Below, piece by piece: positions 60,601 through 64,000 of a stretch of DNA of 64,000 bases. The stretch spans positions 506,501-570,500 of the forward strand of contig JBBDHG010000124.1 of NCBI GenBank assembly GCA_037951165.1. Reading direction: 5' to 3'. The notes under the pieces were generated by a model. That model was not told the origin of the DNA. It ran no database searches and worked only from the letters and a program-made list of their open reading frames with translations. Position 1 is the stretch's first letter; each line of letters starts with the position of its first letter. The stretch is from Lophius americanus. Taxonomy: Eukaryota > Chordata > Actinopteri > Lophiiformes > Lophiidae. A program made the position numbers and the translations under genes.

Positions 60601-61301
60601 GCCCTCCGGCCTCCTTTTTCTGCATTAGCCGTCATCTCATGTGCCTCACCAATAGAATCCTCCCAGGGTTGGTGTCGGTTCTACCAAGCATATATGCAGT
60701 GTTGGACCATAACAATACACAGGCACCAGGTCTGGTCTAAGCTCATAGTGACTATTATTAATGGTATTATATGCTGATGGCCTATGGCTAAGTCTAGCTG
60801 TCAAACCGAGCTTTGCAGAGGAAGCGCTCTTGGTTCGTGTTCCCCTTCTCAGATAATGGTGATACTGAGATTCTTAGGTCTTAGAAGCCTGTTGGAGTCT
60901 CAATTTTGCATCCAATGAGACAAAGAGTGTTGGATTTCACGAAAATACCGCAGCCAAACCTGAGGTAATCAAGATACTGACAACATGTTATGAGTATTCT
61001 CATCTTCTGCTTTTGCTAGAGAGAAGCAGCTGTCGGAGTAGATAAACTGCAGAATAGAACTGGTTCTGGCCTCACCGACAGACACAAGAACGCCAGCAGT
61101 CGGCACCCCGAAGATCGCGCCATGTGCTCCATCTGTCGGTCCGAACCCACGGATCCAATCAGCAGACCATGTGGACACACTTTCTGCAAGAAATGCATCA
61201 CTGAACTGATGAAGAAGAGGAAGACATGTCCATCATGTAAAGGGACTAATGGCAAAAGGAAAGGTTTTAAATGTCGCATTGCTAAGTTGTTTCACCTGTG
61301 A
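57601..61301 (+). CDS. unnamed long coiled-coil protein with C-terminal RING finger, four exons, 644 aa
   Basis: Exons 57601-57633, 57951-58865, 59438-60142 and 61020-61301 all join in phase 0. Residues 1-11 are MAGRRRERVYK. Residues about 12-550 are a highly charged coiled coil (Glu/Lys/Gln-rich, with repeating KEE.F.KEL units). Residues 587-624 form a C3HC4 RING: Cys587, Cys590, Cys602, His604, Cys607, Cys610, Cys621, Cys624. The RING resembles those of TRIM-type E3 ligases, but here it is C-terminal as in BRE1-like proteins, and there is no B-box or SPRY. The likely role is a dimeric ubiquitin E3 ligase using its coiled coil for assembly or target binding; substrate unknown. The Kozak context CCAGCATGG is good. 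Not recognised as a named gene. Confidence 0.82.
57951..58865 (+). CDS. coiled-coil RING gene, exon 2
   Basis: 915 nt (305 codons), acceptor TTTCCCTGCAG, donor GTATGG. It encodes residues 12-316: a first coiled-coil block (about 35-105), a more open Gln/Lys-rich linker (about 120-150), then a second coiled coil with the repeating pattern seen again in exon 3. It ends RLKEEHTQLQ. An apparent upstream extension in the same frame from 57795 is intron read-through. Confidence 0.88.
59438..60142 (+). CDS. coiled-coil RING gene, exon 3
   Basis: 705 nt (235 codons), acceptor GACACACAG, donor GTGAGC. It encodes residues 317-551, almost entirely coiled coil. It holds two successive units beginning LEELSKQLLQRDEQH and LEENLSKQLAERDERH, both alike in order to the second half of exon 2. 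It ends IKEEGPHQQ, aligned to the end of exon 2. A six-lysine run (MKKKKKKD) lies near the end. Confidence 0.88.
61020..61301 (+). CDS. coiled-coil RING gene, exon 4 (RING finger)
   Basis: 282 nt, acceptor CTTTTGCTAG, stop TGA 61299-61301. After a short polar stretch it encodes CSICRSEPTDPISRPCGH, then TFCKKC and CPSC, a complete C3HC4 zinc-binding pattern, and ends in the basic tail CRIAKLFHL. All eight metal ligands are present, so catalytic E3 activity is plausible. Confidence 0.88.
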   Translation, partial: REAAVGVDKLQNRTGSGLTDRHKNASSRHPEDRAMCSICRSEPTDPISRPCGHTFCKKCITELMKKRKTCPSCKGTNGKRKGFKCRIAKLFHL

Positions 61302-61508
61302 AAGCCCTCGCCCTCATTGATTGAACAGTGCCTGCTGTGTGGGTGGCTTTGCCCCCCCCGTCGACCTGTGTGTTGTTTTGCAGGCCGGGCCCCATCGCTG
61401 ACATCTCAGCTCATTAGCACCCCTGGCTGGCCTCCACTATCACACACTGATGAGACGGATTTATGCGCTCCATCTCAGTACATTTTTGTTTCAAGTTATG
61501 GTGTAAAT

Positions 61509-61514
61509 AATAAA
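61509..61514 (+). terminator. polyadenylation signal of the coiled-coil RING gene
   Basis: AATAAA about 210 nt after the stop codon, the first clear signal downstream of exon 4, giving a short 3' UTR. Confidence 0.6.
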
Positions 61515-61733
61515 ACTGTACAGGTTACTTCATCTTAACCATGTCTCTCCTGTTTTTGTCATGGCTTTCCAGTCGGGTCGCAATATATCGGAAAGCTATT
61601 AGCAGTAAAGCGACTAAAACCAGGTGGAGTCTCCTGTTCCGAGTGCATGGTCAGCAAACTGAAGACCATGTCCCGACAGATGGGTATGATCCCCTACTGT
61701 TAGAATCCCCTGACGCTGCATTTTCTGATACTA

Positions 61734-61810
61734 ATAGTTTTAAAGATTTATTCCACTAAAACATAATTTCATGTCTGAATACAAATAGTTTTAAAGATTT
61801 ATTCCACTGA
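61734..61810 (+). repeat. 52-bp tandem duplication
   Basis: AATAGTTTTAAAGATTTATT followed by CCACT occurs at 61734-61758 and again at 61786-61810, with a diverged spacer. Confidence 0.9.
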
Positions 61811-62319
61811 ACTTTTTTGTTTCCATGTTAACAATTTGATGTTGAAACTGACTTTAAAAGAGCATATCAGAGCATGTCATATATCAAGTGCAATCATGGC
61901 TCTTTTTTCCCACACAATCGTAATAAAGTAGTTTTTCCTGTTTGCTGTGACGTTGATCGTGTGAGCTCAGGTGAATAGAACTTCCTTGGAACTCAATAGC
62001 AATAGTTTTAAGATAAACCTTAAGTAAACATTCTTGTAATGACTTTGCATCAGAAGAGCGATGTTTGATATTGACATGTCTGAGTAACGATCGCGCATGG
62101 TCGGTTGGCATTACATTGTCAGTGAACAGGAATACAATATTTATCGTGGGCTGGGAAGCTGTTGGTCCGTCGTGATGAGCTCAGGAACAACCCATTCCTG
62201 TCCTTCTTTGACTGACAGAAGGCTAATTTTACCAATCGCTAACTAGTCCAGAGGTCACACTCTTGATTTGATTTCAAGTAGTGCCTCTAATAGCAAGTTG
62301 ACAACACTCAGTTACACGC

Positions 62320-62985
62320 ATATTGGTATAACAAGGAAAAAACAAATTGATGCAACTGAGTTTCTTCAACTTGCACTAGAATTTCCTTTCTGCTCCCTTT
62401 TTGGTTCCTCATATTTTGATTATTTATCTTGGGTTGAAGCAGAACAATATACTGGGAAGGCGCGTCCACTACTTTGTCATCCACTACTTTGGACCGTAGC
62501 TCCCGCCAGAAGACGGCAAAGGCACCAACTTCACCATTGCCAAGCCTTTGCTTGATGATTTCAATCAACTGACTTAAGAAAGGGTTACCTACAGTCAACT
62601 AAACTGATCAGGAACTGCAAGACGAAGGAAATAACCTTGTGCTCTCATCTGAGGATGAGCAGTGCGATTTGAATCAACTGACTGGGGTGAAGACATTTAG
62701 TACATTGATCATGAACTGGAAGACATATTTGTGTTAATTGAAATGTTTGACAATGAACTTGGTAGTCAGGAATATCCCTAGAAAGAAGCAGAAGCCTTCT
62801 TATGGTTAGAACAAAGATAACAGACCACCCCAAGTCACGTGGAAATGAAACTGAGTTTTTTCAACTTGCAATAGGATTTTTTGAAGCTCCCTTTTCGGTT
62901 CTTCATATGTTTATTATATATTTTGGGTTGAAGGACAACAATATACAGTTCTGGGAAGGTGCATCCACTCCATGCCGTTACTAGG
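62320..62985 (+). repeat. two diverged direct copies of an unknown repeat
   Basis: 62325-62465 and 62805-62960 share CTGAGTTTCTTCAACTTGCA, TCGGTTCTTCATAT-type and TTGGGTTGAAG blocks, then ACAATATAC and GGGAAGG. The spacer holds a further echo, AATCAACTGACT, twice. Confidence 0.7.
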
Positions 62986-63397
62986 GCCTCTAATAGGTTT
63001 CAATGAAAAAACTATGTTCATGAAATGCTTGATGTCTGAGCTGACATGATTCCCCAGTGTTTAGCTTTCAGTGTTTTTTTTTTTTTTTAGTTAATTTTCA
63101 TTAAATGGGATATTCTGTTAGTTTACATGTGCAGTAAAATGTTTCAATACTTGTGATAAACTGTAAGTGTAACTAGAGGTGAGCGTTGGCGTTCTACTGT
63201 ATCCTAGTCTTTATACGAGGTTCAGGCAAGTCGAGTAACTGTTAGAGGATTTCTTTACCCATTTTTTTTATTAAGGTGAACAAAGAATGCACCACTTAAA
63301 ATTTCAATGCAACTTACCGCACCATTTTCTGAGGTAATCTGAATTGTCTGCATTTTGATGAAAATCATAGACCATGGGCCAAATAATTAATGTTGGT

Positions 63398-63427
63398 GGT
63401 CTTAGTCAGCATGTGTTGACTAAGACC
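63398..63427. repeat. 11-bp hairpin
   Basis: GGTCTTAGTCA, an 8-nt loop, TGACTAAGACC. It immediately precedes a LINE fragment. Confidence 0.85.
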
Positions 63428-63454
63428 AGAAAGGGTGCCAACATTATATATCAA

Positions 63455-63640
63455 TTTTAATGTCTGGGCACCGGCTACCTGTCCGCTTCAGAATCGATTG
63501 AAGATCCTTTTATTGGTTTCTTGGTCCTTCCTCTTAATCAAATTTGCTGAGTTTTGTTGAGACAGGTGTTCTGGTTGTGGCCCTTTGATTATTCCCAAAG
63601 TCAGAACAAAAACCCACTGCGCTTTCTGTTCCAGAGACAT
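63455..63640 (+). mobile_element. LINE ORF2 C-terminal fragment
   Basis: CTACCTGTCCGCTTCAGAAT reads LPVRFRID, a signature near the end of L2/Rex-type LINE proteins. It is followed by AAGATCCTTTTATTGG and TGATTATTCCCAAAGTCAG. Frames are broken. Confidence 0.65.
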
Positions 63641-63774
63641 AAAAAGTCGTAGACATAAAAAAAAGAAAAGAAAAGTAAACTCAATACTTAGCTTTTTACC
63701 TTTAACTACACCTATTTAGTTTCTTTGTACTTGTTTCTTTGTCTAAATTTTAAGGGTTTTTATTATTTAAGGAT

Positions 63775-64000
63775 ATGAACGACACAGTGAAGACCTGGGA
63801 GAGAGGAGTGGAAGCTAGGTTCAAAAAATGTGTGACAATCTGTGAGCAGCAGTGTGGGGTAAATGAATAGAAGGAACCCTGCTGAGGGGATGTTTGTAAT
63901 GAGTGCTGATGGGGAACTATAGAGAAGGTCAGAAGGAGCGTGGAAGGATTGTGTCTTGGTGGTACTGGATATGTTTGAGAGCAGGGTGACAGTGGTGGGT
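63775..64000 (+). mobile_element. RTE-type LINE reverse-transcriptase fragment, truncated by the window edge
   Basis: GAGTGGAAGCTAGGTTCAAA, AATCTGTGAGCAGCAGTGTG, ATAGAGAAGGTCAGAAGGAG and ACTGGATATGTTTGAGAGCA run in the order of a fish RTE reverse transcriptase. Internal segments of the domain appear deleted, and stops are present. Confidence 0.7.

Noticed and set aside
1..64000. CRISPR-like or bacterial features, rRNA and tRNA genes
   Set aside because: No regularly spaced repeats of that kind and no recognisable cloverleaf or rRNA sequence; base composition, introns and repeats are those of a fish genome.

Overview
The window is vertebrate nuclear DNA, most likely from a teleost fish (probably an acanthomorph). 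It is AT-rich and intron-rich. It is packed with decayed fish-type repeats: Tc1-like transposon relics, hAT relics, RTE/L2-type LINE pieces, several unnamed interspersed families and long AT, CA, CT and ATTT microsatellites. No bacterial operon, CRISPR array, rRNA gene or convincing tRNA gene was seen. Three protein-coding genes can be assembled by splicing, with every exon junction checked for reading phase.

(1) 4495-15188, minus strand: glis2, a Kruppel-like/Gli-similar zinc-finger transcription factor. Six coding exons join in frame into 488 residues with five Gli-type C2H2 fingers. A candidate first (non-coding) exon and TATA promoter lies about 18 kb upstream, near 33619-33690. If it is real, almost all of 15.2-33.6 kb is one repeat-filled intron. 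(2) 49840-52668, plus strand: a Golgi beta-1,3-galactosyltransferase of the B3GALT2 type. The catalytic domain lies in one large exon, and a CpG-rich upstream exon with a TATA-like box supplies the start. (3) 57601-61301, plus strand: an unnamed four-exon gene of 644 residues. It has a very long charged coiled coil and a C-terminal C3HC4 RING finger, so it is probably a ubiquitin E3 ligase. Its two large exons and the start of the introns after them look like products of a tandem duplication. This is the most novel coding content in the window.

Layout: 0-2 kb, repeats including an almost complete hAT-type non-autonomous element; 2-15 kb, glis2 3' UTR and coding exons with repeats in the introns; 15-34 kb, probable glis2 intron 1 (four Tc1-like relics, LINE pieces, dispersed repeats); 34-49.6 kb, intergenic DNA with repeats, AT microsatellites and a MITE-like element; 49.6-53 kb, the galactosyltransferase; 53-57.6 kb, intergenic repeats; 57.6-61.5 kb, the RING gene; 61.5-64 kb, paired local repeats, then LINE reverse-transcriptase remnants running off the right edge.

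The three genes show no sign of acting together; they are ordinary eukaryotic neighbours. Splice models rest on consensus sites, phase and protein similarity judged by eye. UTR ends and promoters are inference.
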